Assembly: GCA_050743125.1 (NCBI GenBank)
Contig: JBOGEB010000251.1
Coordinates: forward strand, 1-5,378
Origin: JBOGEB01 sp050743125
GTDB taxonomy: Bacteria; Actinomycetota; Nitriliruptoria; Euzebyales; Egibacteraceae
DNA length: 5,378 nucleotides
Direction of reading: 5' to 3'
Position numbers and translations under genes: made by a program. How positions within the stretch are numbered: the first letter of the stretch is position 1; every line of letters starts with the position of its first letter. The notes beneath the pieces are model-generated. The model was not told the origin of the DNA, searched no databases, and saw nothing but the letters and a program-made list of their open reading frames with translations. This document shows positions 1-5,378 of the stretch, one piece after another.

Positions 1-2
1 GG

Positions 3-59
3 ACCACTAGTGCAGGGCGCGCGGGCCGCGGCCGCTGGCGTTACGCTCGTCGGCGATGA
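3..59 (+). CDS. 3' end of an unidentified upstream gene (partial)
   Basis: The third forward frame is open from the left edge and stops at a TGA at 57-59, giving a short Arg-rich tail (ends WRYARRR). Its TGA overlaps the ATG of the next gene as ATGA, the usual overlap of translationally coupled genes. A basic tail would suit the cytoplasmic end of a membrane protein, but that is a guess. The frame of the downstream gene is closed by TAG at 8-10, so this is not an extension of that gene. The fragment is too short to identify, and a chance open frame cannot be excluded. Confidence 0.3.
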   Translation, partial: TTSAGRAGRGRWRYARRR

Positions 60-616
60 AGGTCCGGGCACCTCGTCCTTGGCTTGCGGTCGCGGTTGTG
101 GCGGTCCTGCTGGTCGTGGTGGCGCTGGTCACCTTCGGGGAGCCGTCGACCCGGCCGATGAACCGCCTGGCCGGGGGCAGCGGACCGTGCGCGCCAGAGG
201 CGCTGCCGCGACAGCAGTTCGGGTCGCACCTGATCGGCGATCGTCCTCCGCCGGTGCCGTACAGCTCAACGCCGCCGACGTCGGGCTGGCACGCCTCGGG
301 GGGATTCGCGATCGCGGTCAACCCGCCGAACCAGCCGTTGTCGGAGCCGAGGCAGGTCAGCGTCTTGGAGGCCGGCGGGGTGGTGGTCGCCTATCACGAG
401 CTGTCCGCGGTCGACCGCGACCGGCTGGAAACCCACGTGCGGGAGCGCTTCCCGGGTCGTGTCGCGGTGACCAGCTACGACAAGCTCGGGCCTGGGGAGG
501 TCGCCTTCGCCGCGTGGGGCGTCCTGCAGCGCTGCGACGGGCTGGACCTGGACGTGCTCGACGCCTTCGTCACCGCCCACGGCGCGCAGCGTCCGGACAC
601 TCGAGGAGCGCATTGA
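56..616 (+). CDS. DUF3105 family membrane-anchored protein
   Basis: This 186-residue protein has a short basic N-terminus and one hydrophobic segment at about residues 9-27, so it is predicted to be anchored in the membrane with the remainder outside the cell. It is assigned to DUF3105 from PYSSTPPTSGWH (residues 68-79), the LEAGGVVVAYH stretch (104-114) and the C-terminal AAWGVLQRCD (152-161), which correspond to the family's PPTSGPH, HxLEHGxV and AWGRxLRxD blocks. No function is established for the family. Both histidines of the usual HxLEHG block are replaced here, by Ser102 and Ala106, while His79 remains. Cys45 and Cys160 could form a disulfide. The ATG at 56 is the only good start after the in-frame TAG at 8-10. 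It lacks a clear Shine-Dalgarno, so translation is probably coupled to the overlapping upstream frame. The TGA at 614-616 closes it. Confidence 0.8.
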   Translation: MKVRAPRPWLAVAVVAVLLVVVALVTFGEPSTRPMNRLAGGSGPCAPEALPRQQFGSHLIGDRPPPVPYSSTPPTSGWHASGGFAIAVNPPNQPLSEPRQVSVLEAGGVVVAYHELSAVDRDRLETHVRERFPGRVAVTSYDKLGPGEVAFAAWGVLQRCDGLDLDVLDAFVTAHGAQRPDTRGAH

Positions 617-631
617 CCCGGCCGCCGGACG

Positions 632-650
632 TCCTACGACTGGGGTAGGA
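632..650. promoter_or_regulatory. Short dyad TCCTAC-N7-GTAGGA upstream of the lipoprotein gene
   Basis: In the 163-base gap between the DUF3105 and lipoprotein genes there is a perfect 6-bp inverted repeat (632-637 and 645-650) separated by seven bases. It lies about 130 bases upstream of the lipoprotein ATG, in promoter territory, so it could be a repressor or activator site. I cannot place a convincing -35/-10 pair next to it, and 6-bp arms can arise by chance. The rest of the gap shows nothing else I can name apart from the ribosome binding site. Confidence 0.2.
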
Positions 651-766
651 AAAGTTACGTCGCGGGACAATCCTGGACAGCCGGGGTGACGAACTCTCTC
701 GCGTAGTGCAGGCCCCGACTCTGTGGTTGGCCCGATCGCCCCCGACCTGCCTGCACCCCCACCGAA

Positions 767-773
767 AAAGGAG
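767..773 (+). promoter_or_regulatory. Strong ribosome binding site (AAAGGAG) for the lipoprotein
   Basis: AAAGGAG ends six bases before the ATG at 780. It fixes the start there and not at the in-frame GTG/ATG-like codon at 723, which would place 19 Pro-rich residues in front of a well-formed lipoprotein signal peptide. Confidence 0.85.
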
Positions 774-779
774 AGCCCT

Positions 780-2021
780 ATGCCACGGTTGCTGCGTCGT
801 ATGCAGCTCGTGTCCCTGGCGCTCGTCGCGCTGCTCATGCTCGCTGCTTGCGGCCGTGCTGCGAAGCCGGAGGCGCCTCTGCCACCGCCCGTCGACTCGA
901 GTCCCCAGGCCGAACCGGAGAAGCCGACCGAGGTCGCCATCACCGCTGACGCGCTGCGCGTCACGCTCAACAACCTGCTTCGTGAGCACGTCTTCCTCGC
1001 CACGACCGCGACCGGCGCCGCCTTGGCCGGGAACACCGGCGGCTTCGACGCGGCCGCGAAGGCGCTCAAGGAAGGCAACTCGGTCGACCTCGCCGACCTG
1101 CTCGGCAAGATCTACGGCAACGACACCCGGGAGACGTTCCTCGGGCTGTGGAACTCCCACATCGACATGTTCGTGGCCTACACCCAGGGACTGGCCAAGA
1201 ACGACAAGGCGGCTCAGGACAAGGCCGTCGCCGACCTGACCCAGTACACGAAGGGCTTCTCGGCGGCGCTGGAGAAGATCACCGGCCTGCCCGCCACCGC
1301 TTCTGCGCCGCTGGTGGCTGGCCACGTCACGACGCTGAAGACCGTCATCGACAAGCAGAAGGCCGGTGACGCGGCTGGTTCCTACACCGACCTTCGGACC
1401 GCGATGAGCCACATGGACATGATCGCCAAGCCGCTGGCCGTGCAGATCGCTGCGCAGCAGGGCTTCGCGGGCACGGCCGACAGCAAGGCCGCCGACCTGG
1501 GCGCTGCCCTGAACGGCCTGCTCCAAGAGCACGTGTTCCTCGCGGGCGCCGCGACCGGCGCCGCCTTGAGCGGCAACACCGCGGGCTTCACGGCCGCCGC
1601 TCAGGCTGAGAAGGAAGGCAACTCGGCCGACCTCGCCAACGCGATGGGCGCGATCTACGGCAAGGACACAGCCGACACGTTCCTCGGGCTGTGGAACTCC
1701 CACGTCGACATGTTCGTGGCCTACACCCAGGGCCTGGCCAAGGACGACAAGGCGGCCCAGAACAAGGCCGTCGCCGACCTGACCAACTACGTCGGCAGCC
1801 TGGCTTCCGTGCTCGAGAAGATAACGGAGGGCGGCCTGCCGTCCAGCGCCTCGAGCGGGCTGATCCAGCAGCACGTCTCGACGCTGAAGACCGCCGTCGA
1901 CCTGCAGAAGATCGGCGACGCGAGCAATGCGTACACCGACCTGCGTGAGGCCGCGAGCCAAATGCGGATGCTCGCTGACCCGCTCGCCCAGGCGATCGCG
2001 AAGCAGAAGGCCATCTCCTAG
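780..2021 (+). CDS. Secreted lipoprotein with two tandem His-rich helical domains
   Basis: This 413-residue protein starts with a lipoprotein signal peptide: basic MPRLLRRMQ, a hydrophobic core, and the lipobox LAAC with Cys24 as the lipidated residue. A Pro/Glu-rich linker (about 25-52) follows, then two homologous domains at about 57-226 and 238-410. Each domain is mostly helical, with conserved LxEHVFLA (His70, His251), FLGLWNSHxDMFVAYT (His127, His308) and HVxTLK (His182, His365). Repeat 1 also has SHMDM (His211), which reads SQMRM in repeat 2. Similar repeats occur in uncharacterised secreted proteins of Firmicutes and actinobacteria, where they are sometimes labelled copper amine oxidase-like because of an attached domain. 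No such domain is present here. Metal binding is possible from the His/Met spacing but unproven. The protein probably sits on the outer face of the membrane. A hairpin terminator follows the TAG at 2019-2021, so this is the last gene of its transcript. I recognise no gene symbol. Confidence 0.85.
   Translation: MPRLLRRMQLVSLALVALLMLAACGRAAKPEAPLPPPVDSSPQAEPEKPTEVAITADALRVTLNNLLREHVFLATTATGAALAGNTGGFDAAAKALKEGNSVDLADLLGKIYGNDTRETFLGLWNSHIDMFVAYTQGLAKNDKAAQDKAVADLTQYTKGFSAALEKITGLPATASAPLVAGHVTTLKTVIDKQKAGDAAGSYTDLRTAMSHMDMIAKPLAVQIAAQQGFAGTADSKAADLGAALNGLLQEHVFLAGAATGAALSGNTAGFTAAAQAEKEGNSADLANAMGAIYGKDTADTFLGLWNSHVDMFVAYTQGLAKDDKAAQNKAVADLTNYVGSLASVLEKITEGGLPSSASSGLIQQHVSTLKTAVDLQKIGDASNAYTDLREAASQMRMLADPLAQAIAKQKAIS
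948..1457 (+). repeat. Tandem domain copy 1 within the lipoprotein
   Basis: This is the first copy of the duplicated domain (residues about 57-226). It lies 543 bases (181 codons) ahead of the matching positions of copy 2 through its first half. The best conserved DNA, 1134-1241, matches 1677-1784 with 5 differences in 108 bases by my hand alignment. The second half is more diverged, and copy 2 has a two-codon insertion near EGG. Confidence 0.85.
1491..2009 (+). repeat. Tandem domain copy 2 within the lipoprotein
   Basis: This is the second copy (residues about 238-410), joined to copy 1 by a linker of roughly 11 residues (GFAGTADSKAA). It keeps the histidines in the EHVFLA, NSHVDMF and HVSTLK blocks but has Gln394 where copy 1 has His211. 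Confidence 0.85.
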
Positions 2022-2044
2022 CTCTTGACTTGGGGGAAACGAGA

Positions 2045-2074
2045 GGAGCGCCTCGGGTCAGCCCGGGGCGCTCC
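2045..2074 (+). terminator. Hairpin terminator after the lipoprotein gene
   Basis: A 13-bp stem (GGAGCGCCTCGGG with CCCGGGGCGCTCC, one G-U pair in the plus-strand RNA) closes a four-base TCAG loop, 23 bases after the lipoprotein stop. There is no U-tract, which is common for actinobacterial terminators. The stem is also stable on the minus strand, so it could help end the convergent selA transcript. Confidence 0.8.
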
Positions 2075-2078
2075 AGCT

Positions 2079-2122
2079 TGTGGCCAGGATTCGTAACGCA
2101 TGCGTTACGAATCCTGGCCACA
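2079..2122. repeat. Perfect 44-bp palindrome between convergent genes
   Basis: Two 22-base arms meet at the 2100/2101 boundary with no spacer (centre GTAACGCATGCGTTAC). Every pair matches outward to 2079/2122. Pairing then breaks at 2078/2123. It lies 5 bases after the hairpin terminator and 29 bases from the selA stop. It could be a bidirectional terminator, a protein-binding operator, or a member of an interspersed extragenic palindrome family. Its lower GC content than the surroundings and its flawless symmetry suggest recent origin or selection. Which of these roles it has cannot be told from one copy. Confidence 0.9.
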
Positions 2123-2151
2123 GGGATGACAGGCCCCGCAACGCGGTGGAT

Positions 2152-3531
2152 TCAGACTTCCTCTGCACCGTGCAGGTGACTGCCCTCCAAGTCCTCGAGG
2201 ACGGCTTCCACGGCCTCGATGAGCAGGTCGTCCAGGCTTTCTTCCACGGTGCGGAGGTCGAACCACACCGCGCCGTCGGTGACCCGGGTGATCACCGGCG
2301 TGCTGGCGGCGCGCAAGGCGGCGGCGAGCACGTCTGGCGCCGGACAGTCGACCCGCACGACGGGGGTCGGCACGGCCGCGCCGGGCGCGCTGCCACCGCC
2401 GACGAGCGTTGATCCATCGACGACCACACCGCCGACCAGCTCGGCGAGCTCCTCCGCACGGGAGCGCAGCCCGTCCGGATCGGCGCGGAGCATCGCCCAC
2501 ACCGGCAGGTGCTCCTGCTTCCCGCGCAGGTGCACGTCGAGCGTCGCGGTGAGCGCGGCGATCCGCAGCTTGTCCAGGCGCAGCGCCCGCGCGAGCGGAT
2601 GCCGCTGGCACGCGCCGATCAGGTCCGCCCGCCCCGCGAGGAGCCCCGCCTGCGGGCCGCCGAGCAGCTTGTCGCCGCTGCAGAGCACCAGGTCCGCTCC
2701 GGCCTCCAGCGACCCGCGCAGGCTCGGCTCGCCGGCGAGCCAGGGGTCATTGACGTCGGCGAGCAGCCCCGATCCCACGTCGTGTACGAGCGGCACCCCG
2801 CGCTCACGCGCAACCTCGGCGAGCTCGGCCACCGACGGCGCCTCGGTGAACCCCATGATGCGGTAGTTCGACGGGTGCACCTTCAGCAGGAGCGCGACGT
2901 CGGTGCCCTCCCGATAGTCGCTCGCGCGGGTGCGGTTGGTCGTTCCGACCTCCACGAGCCGCGCGCCGGAGGCGGCCATGATCTCCGGCAGCCGGAACGA
3001 CCCGCCGATCTCGACGAGCTCACCGCGGCTGACCAGCACCTCGCGGCCGGAGGCCAAGGCGGCGAGGACGAGCACGAGCGCTGCCGCGGCGTTGTTCACC
3101 GCCATCCCGGCCTGTGCCCCGGTGGCGTCGGCGACCAGCGGGCCCACCCGCGCGTCGCGCGACCCGCGGGACCCGGTCGCCAGGTTGTACTCGAGGTCGC
3201 AGTAGCCGGCGACGTCGTAGATCGCGTTGACCGCGATCTCGGCCAGCGGGGCACGGCCAAGGTTCGTGTGGATCACCACCCCGGCGGCATTCAGCACCCC
3301 CTGTGGCGGATCCGAGCGTCGGGCTGCCAGGGCGGCCTCCGCGGCCTGGACCAGCCCGTCGACGTCAGGCGCCTCCTGGCCACCGGACGCGAGGTGATAC
3401 CGCGCGGCCTCGGTCGCGGCCCGCAGCGCCGCGAGCGTCGGTCCGCGCCCGTACCGCGCGACCAGGCCGTCCGCGGCGTTCAGCAGGGCGTCGATGCGCG
3501 GAATCCGCGCCAGTGAATTGTGGCTGCTCAT
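2152..3531 (-). CDS. selA: L-seryl-tRNA(Sec) selenium transferase (selenocysteine synthase)
   Basis: SelA is a PLP enzyme that converts seryl-tRNA(Sec) to selenocysteinyl-tRNA(Sec) with selenophosphate, in the cytoplasm. This 459-residue protein is close to the 463 of E. coli SelA. An N-terminal tRNA-binding region begins with ARIPRIDALL. The PLP fold follows, with VLNAAGVVIHTNLGRAPL (79-96), EIGGSFRLPEIM (174-185), VGTTNRT (195-201) and SGDKLLGGPQAG, where Lys288 is the expected Schiff-base lysine. The complete N-terminal domain separates it from shorter SelA-like enzymes that lack it. The ATG at 3531 is chosen. A TTG at 3540, adjoining the fic stop and six bases after AAGGTG (3552-3547), is a real alternative adding three residues. 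The gene ends at the TGA at 2154-2152. It follows the fic remnant without a promoter-sized gap, so it may depend on upstream transcription. No selB, selD or tRNA(Sec) gene is visible here. No frame damage is seen. Confidence 0.93.
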   Translation of the reverse strand: MSSHNSLARIPRIDALLNAADGLVARYGRGPTLAALRAATEAARYHLASGGQEAPDVDGLVQAAEAALAARRSDPPQGVLNAAGVVIHTNLGRAPLAEIAVNAIYDVAGYCDLEYNLATGSRGSRDARVGPLVADATGAQAGMAVNNAAAALVLVLAALASGREVLVSRGELVEIGGSFRLPEIMAASGARLVEVGTTNRTRASDYREGTDVALLLKVHPSNYRIMGFTEAPSVAELAEVARERGVPLVHDVGSGLLADVNDPWLAGEPSLRGSLEAGADLVLCSGDKLLGGPQAGLLAGRADLIGACQRHPLARALRLDKLRIAALTATLDVHLRGKQEHLPVWAMLRADPDGLRSRAEELAELVGGVVVDGSTLVGGGSAPGAAVPTPVVRVDCPAPDVLAAALRAASTPVITRVTDGAVWFDLRTVEESLDDLLIEAVEAVLEDLEGSHLHGAEEV

Positions 3532-3540
3532 GGCCTGCAA

Positions 3541-4654
3541 TCATGGCACCTTTTCGCCGTAGACCGCATCCCTGATCTCCTTCGCCAGGTAGACACGGTT
3601 CGTCTTGCGCCCGGTGATCTCCTGCAGCACGCCGCGCGCGACCAGGTCGTTGATCGCCCGTTGCGCGGTGGGGAACGCGACGCCGAGGTCGGATGCCACG
3701 CGGCCAGCGGTGACGACCGGTTGGGCGAGCAGCAACTCACCCAACCGGACGACGGTGGTGTTGGCCGTACCGGCAAGCAGCTTCTCGCGCGTCGTTGCCT
3801 GCAGCTCGACGAGCCGCACCGTGCGGTCCTCCGCGTCACGCGCCTGCACCGCGACCGCACGCAAGAAGAAGGCGGGCCACGAGCCCCACTGTCCGGTTTG
3901 GCAGGTAGAGGAGCGGCTCTGGGAGCACATGACGGTCCACCAGGACGAGCGGGATGAGCAGCCGCCCGACCCGTCCGTTGCCGTCGAGGAACGGGTGGAT
4001 GGCCTCGAGCTGGTAGTGCGCCATCGCGAGCCGGATCAGCAGCGGCAGGCCGTTCTCGTGGAGGAAGCGCTCGAAGTCGGAGAGCGCGTCGAGCATCTCT
4101 GGCACGGGCGGCGGCACGAACGTCGCCTCGGCCAGGGTGCACCCCGGGCGGGCCGATCCAGTTGGGAGAGGTGCGGAACTCGCCAGGAGCCTGCACCCCT
4201 CCCCGGCCCTTGAAGCAGGGCGCTCGTGAACTTCGCGGATCAAGCGGAGGCTCAGGGGGAAGCCGCTGCGGAGTCGCGTCACACCGTGATCGAGCGCTTC
4301 GATGGAGTTGACGACCTCCAAGACGTCGCCGGGGACGTCGCCGGGAAGCCCCTCCGGGCCCGCTCCCGCCTCGTACCGCAACAGGTCGGACACCGTCGCC
4401 TGGGTGCCCTCGATCTTCGAGCTGCGGACCGCCTCCAGGCGGACGTGCGGGGCGACGAGCAGGCCGGGGTTCGGGAGCAGGCGACCCGCCCCAGCGAGCC
4501 GGTTGACCGCGGCGGTCGCCTCGTCCAGCCGCAATACGGTGGCGGCGGCGAGGTCCATGTGTCGGGGCAGGGGACTCGGGAAGAACGCCGTGTACCCGTC
4601 GAGCGTCTTTCGCGCCCGTCCCCGCGCGGAGGAGGTGAACAGTGTGGGCTCCAT
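3541..4654 (-). pseudogene. Fic-family AMP transferase, frame-disrupted
   Basis: Fic enzymes transfer AMP from ATP to hydroxyls of target proteins. The catalytic motif HPFLDGNGRVGR (3997-3962) is perfect, and an N-terminal inhibitory motif SSKIEGT (4423-4403) fits the self-inhibited class with (S/T)xxxE(G/N). The start is set at the ATG at 4654 (MEPTLF), where family similarity begins. An in-frame TTG at 4723 would add 23 residues. Between LIREVHE and GCTLAEATFVPPP the frame is scrambled: a neighbouring frame holds the expected APGEFRTSPNWIGPPG, and three single-base insertions (near 4218-4220, 4205-4206 and 4142-4145) explain the loss and return of frame. After PLLYL (about 3902) some 20 codons are missing and the frame shifts, so translation ends at 3836. 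The rest (3900-3541), with FFLRAVAVQARD and a winged-helix DNA-binding domain ending YLAKEIRDAVYGEKVP, is cut off. A truncated product keeping the catalytic core could still be made. Sequencing error in G/C runs could explain the insertions but hardly the deletion. Confidence 0.85.
3547..3552 (-). promoter_or_regulatory. Possible selA ribosome binding site (AAGGTG)
   Basis: AAGGTG on the minus strand lies inside the last fic codons. It is six bases from the TTG at 3540 and fifteen from the ATG at 3531, so its spacing favours the TTG, while codon preference favours the ATG. The ATG itself has only CAGG two bases upstream. Either way selA initiation overlaps the end of fic, which suggests coupling when fic was intact. 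Confidence 0.4.
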
Positions 4655-4662
4655 GAGCGGAT

Positions 4663-4860
4663 TCACGCTCTCGTTAATGGCGCCGACTGGGATGAACGAT
4701 ATCGCCTGTTCGTGTTCATCCAAGCGGTGAGGTTCCTGGCCGCCACGATGACGTCGTTGACGAACGCCACCGGCGGCTCGCCGTCGTACCGGCCGGCGGC
4801 ATATTCAGCATCCCAAGCGTCAGCGGCCTTCACGTCCACCACAGACCTCACCCCTGGCAT
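4663..4860 (-). pseudogene. Class I SAM-dependent methyltransferase, 5' remnant
   Basis: The segment AWDAEYAAGRYDGEPPVAFVNDVIVAAR matches the N-terminal lead of a class I methyltransferase family with a WxxxY/GEPPVxFV opening. The glycine-rich SAM-binding loop should follow about here. Instead similarity ends near 4732 (after RN), and an unrelated tail runs to a TGA at 4665-4663. Only about 40 of an expected roughly 200 codons remain, so no enzyme can result. The start is uncertain: ATG 4860, or GTG codons at 4842 and 4839 behind GAGG. It sits 56 bases after purL and 8 bases before the fic ATG on the same strand. The break marks a deletion or rearrangement joining this gene to the fic side. 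Confidence 0.65.
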
Positions 4861-4916
4861 GCTGCCTCGGCCAGGGCGTCGCGGATCTCGTCGCCGTCCC
4901 AAACCCGGCGGCGCCA

Positions 4917-5378
4917 TCACTGGCCGAGCGCGGCGGGCAACGCCTGCTCGTAGACCCGGCGGACCTCGGCCAGGTCGAGGGTGAGCACACCGCCGAACTC
5001 CAAACACGGCTCAGCAAGCACGACCCCCAAACGCCGGCAGCCCACACCCCGCGCCGCGCACAGGCCGGCCAGGCGACCCGCGTCCGCCGGCCGCACGCTC
5101 ACCACCACCCGAGTCGGAGACTCGCTGAACAGCCACTGACACGCCGCAACCCCGCCCTCAGACACCAGCCGGACGCCCAACCCGCCAGGCAGCGCGCACT
5201 CAGCCACCGCCACCACCAACCCGCCCACGCTCACGTCATGCGCGCTGGCCAACAACCCGCAGCCCGCCGCCTCGACGAGCAGCCCGTGCAGACGACGCTC
5301 CTCGTCAAGATCCACCCGCGGCGGACGGCCAGCCACCCGCCCGTGCACCCGCCACACATACTCCGACCCGCCCAGACC
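4917..5378 (-). CDS. purL: Phosphoribosylformylglycinamidine synthase subunit PurL, C-terminal part
   Basis: PurL is the ATP-dependent synthetase subunit that makes formylglycinamidine ribonucleotide in purine biosynthesis, working with PurQ and PurS in actinobacteria. The frame is open through the right edge, so the GTG at 5357 is internal: the edge codons add GLGGSEY, and LGGSEYxxxVHGxVAGRPP is a PurL block. Next come ASAHDVSVGGLVVAVAEC and LFSESPTRVVVSV, the signature of the C-terminal AIRS-type domain, and an end (YEQALPAALGQ) of normal type. About 153 residues of a protein usually near 740-770 are present. The block usually read as HDxSDGG or HDxSEGG has Val (codon 5228-5226) for the acidic residue, which is unusual. 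The TGA at 4919-4917 closes the gene. Confidence 0.9.
   Translation of the reverse strand, partial: GLGGSEYVWRVHGRVAGRPPRVDLDEERRLHGLLVEAAGCGLLASAHDVSVGGLVVAVAECALPGGLGVRLVSEGGVAACQWLFSESPTRVVVSVRPADAGRLAGLCAARGVGCRRLGVVLAEPCLEFGGVLTLDLAEVRRVYEQALPAALGQ

Noticed and set aside
723..779. Longer lipoprotein start at 723.
   Set aside because: It would add 19 Pro-rich residues before the signal peptide. The ATG at 780 has a well-spaced AAAGGAG.
570..1961. Long minus-strand frame with an internal repeat (HEHVDVGVPQPEER).
   Set aside because: The repeat is simply the reverse complement of the duplicated lipoprotein domain, which has a signal peptide and a ribosome binding site on the plus strand.
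2079..2122. Palindrome as the inverted repeat of a mobile element.
   Set aside because: The arms adjoin with no cargo between them. There is no transposase nearby and no target-site duplication is evident.
2022..2151. Possible tRNA-Sec gene beside selA.
   Set aside because: The stretch holds the terminator and the palindrome. There is no T-loop (TTCGATTCC type) or cloverleaf with a TCA anticodon.
2509..3516. Long plus-strand open frame antisense to selA.
   Set aside because: It is a shadow of selA in a GC-rich genome. Its Arg/Pro/Gly-rich product has no recognisable domain.
4857..4919. The purL frame continues beyond its TGA for 22 codons (reading VWDGDEIRDALAEAACQG) to a second TGA, which with selA nearby suggests selenocysteine readthrough.
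   Set aside because: PurL has a normal C-terminal end before the first TGA, I see no selenocysteine insertion hairpin, and no PurL selenoprotein is known to me. The coding look can arise from GC bias.
4226..4984. Long plus-strand open frame across fic, the methyltransferase remnant and the purL end.
   Set aside because: It is antisense to three recognisable minus-strand genes, and its composition is low in complexity and typical of a shadow frame.

Overview
The window is strongly GC-rich with marked G/C preference at codon third positions. Its gene content (a DUF3105 protein, a purL end of actinobacterial type, a hairpin terminator without a U-tract) points to a high-GC actinomycete. A Pseudonocardiales-type genome is my best guess, but that is an inference from general look and not from a marker gene.

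Left part, plus strand (1-2122): the last codons of an unidentified gene overlap, by ATGA, a membrane-anchored DUF3105 protein (56-616). A 163-base gap follows. It holds a short dyad and a strong ribosome binding site, which set the start of a lipoprotein gene (780-2021). That lipoprotein consists of two tandem copies of a His-rich helical domain of about 170 residues. A strong hairpin terminator (2045-2074) and a perfect 44-bp palindrome (2079-2122) fill the space between this gene and the convergent selA.

Right part, minus strand (5378 down to 2152): the genes run in the order purL (3' part only), a truncated class I methyltransferase, a decayed Fic-type AMP transferase, and an intact selA (L-seryl-tRNA(Sec) selenium transferase). 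Gaps are 56 bases or less, so the four could share a transcript. The middle two are damaged. The methyltransferase keeps only about its first 40 codons. The fic gene shows what look like three single-base insertions that together restore frame, then an out-of-frame deletion that cuts off its C-terminal winged-helix domain. selA looks complete, with its PLP lysine, but no selB, selC or selD is visible here.

I found no CRISPR array, insertion sequence, tRNA gene or clear phage feature. The most notable signals are the perfect intergenic palindrome, the internally duplicated lipoprotein with a nearly identical DNA core, and the eroded purL-selA interval.
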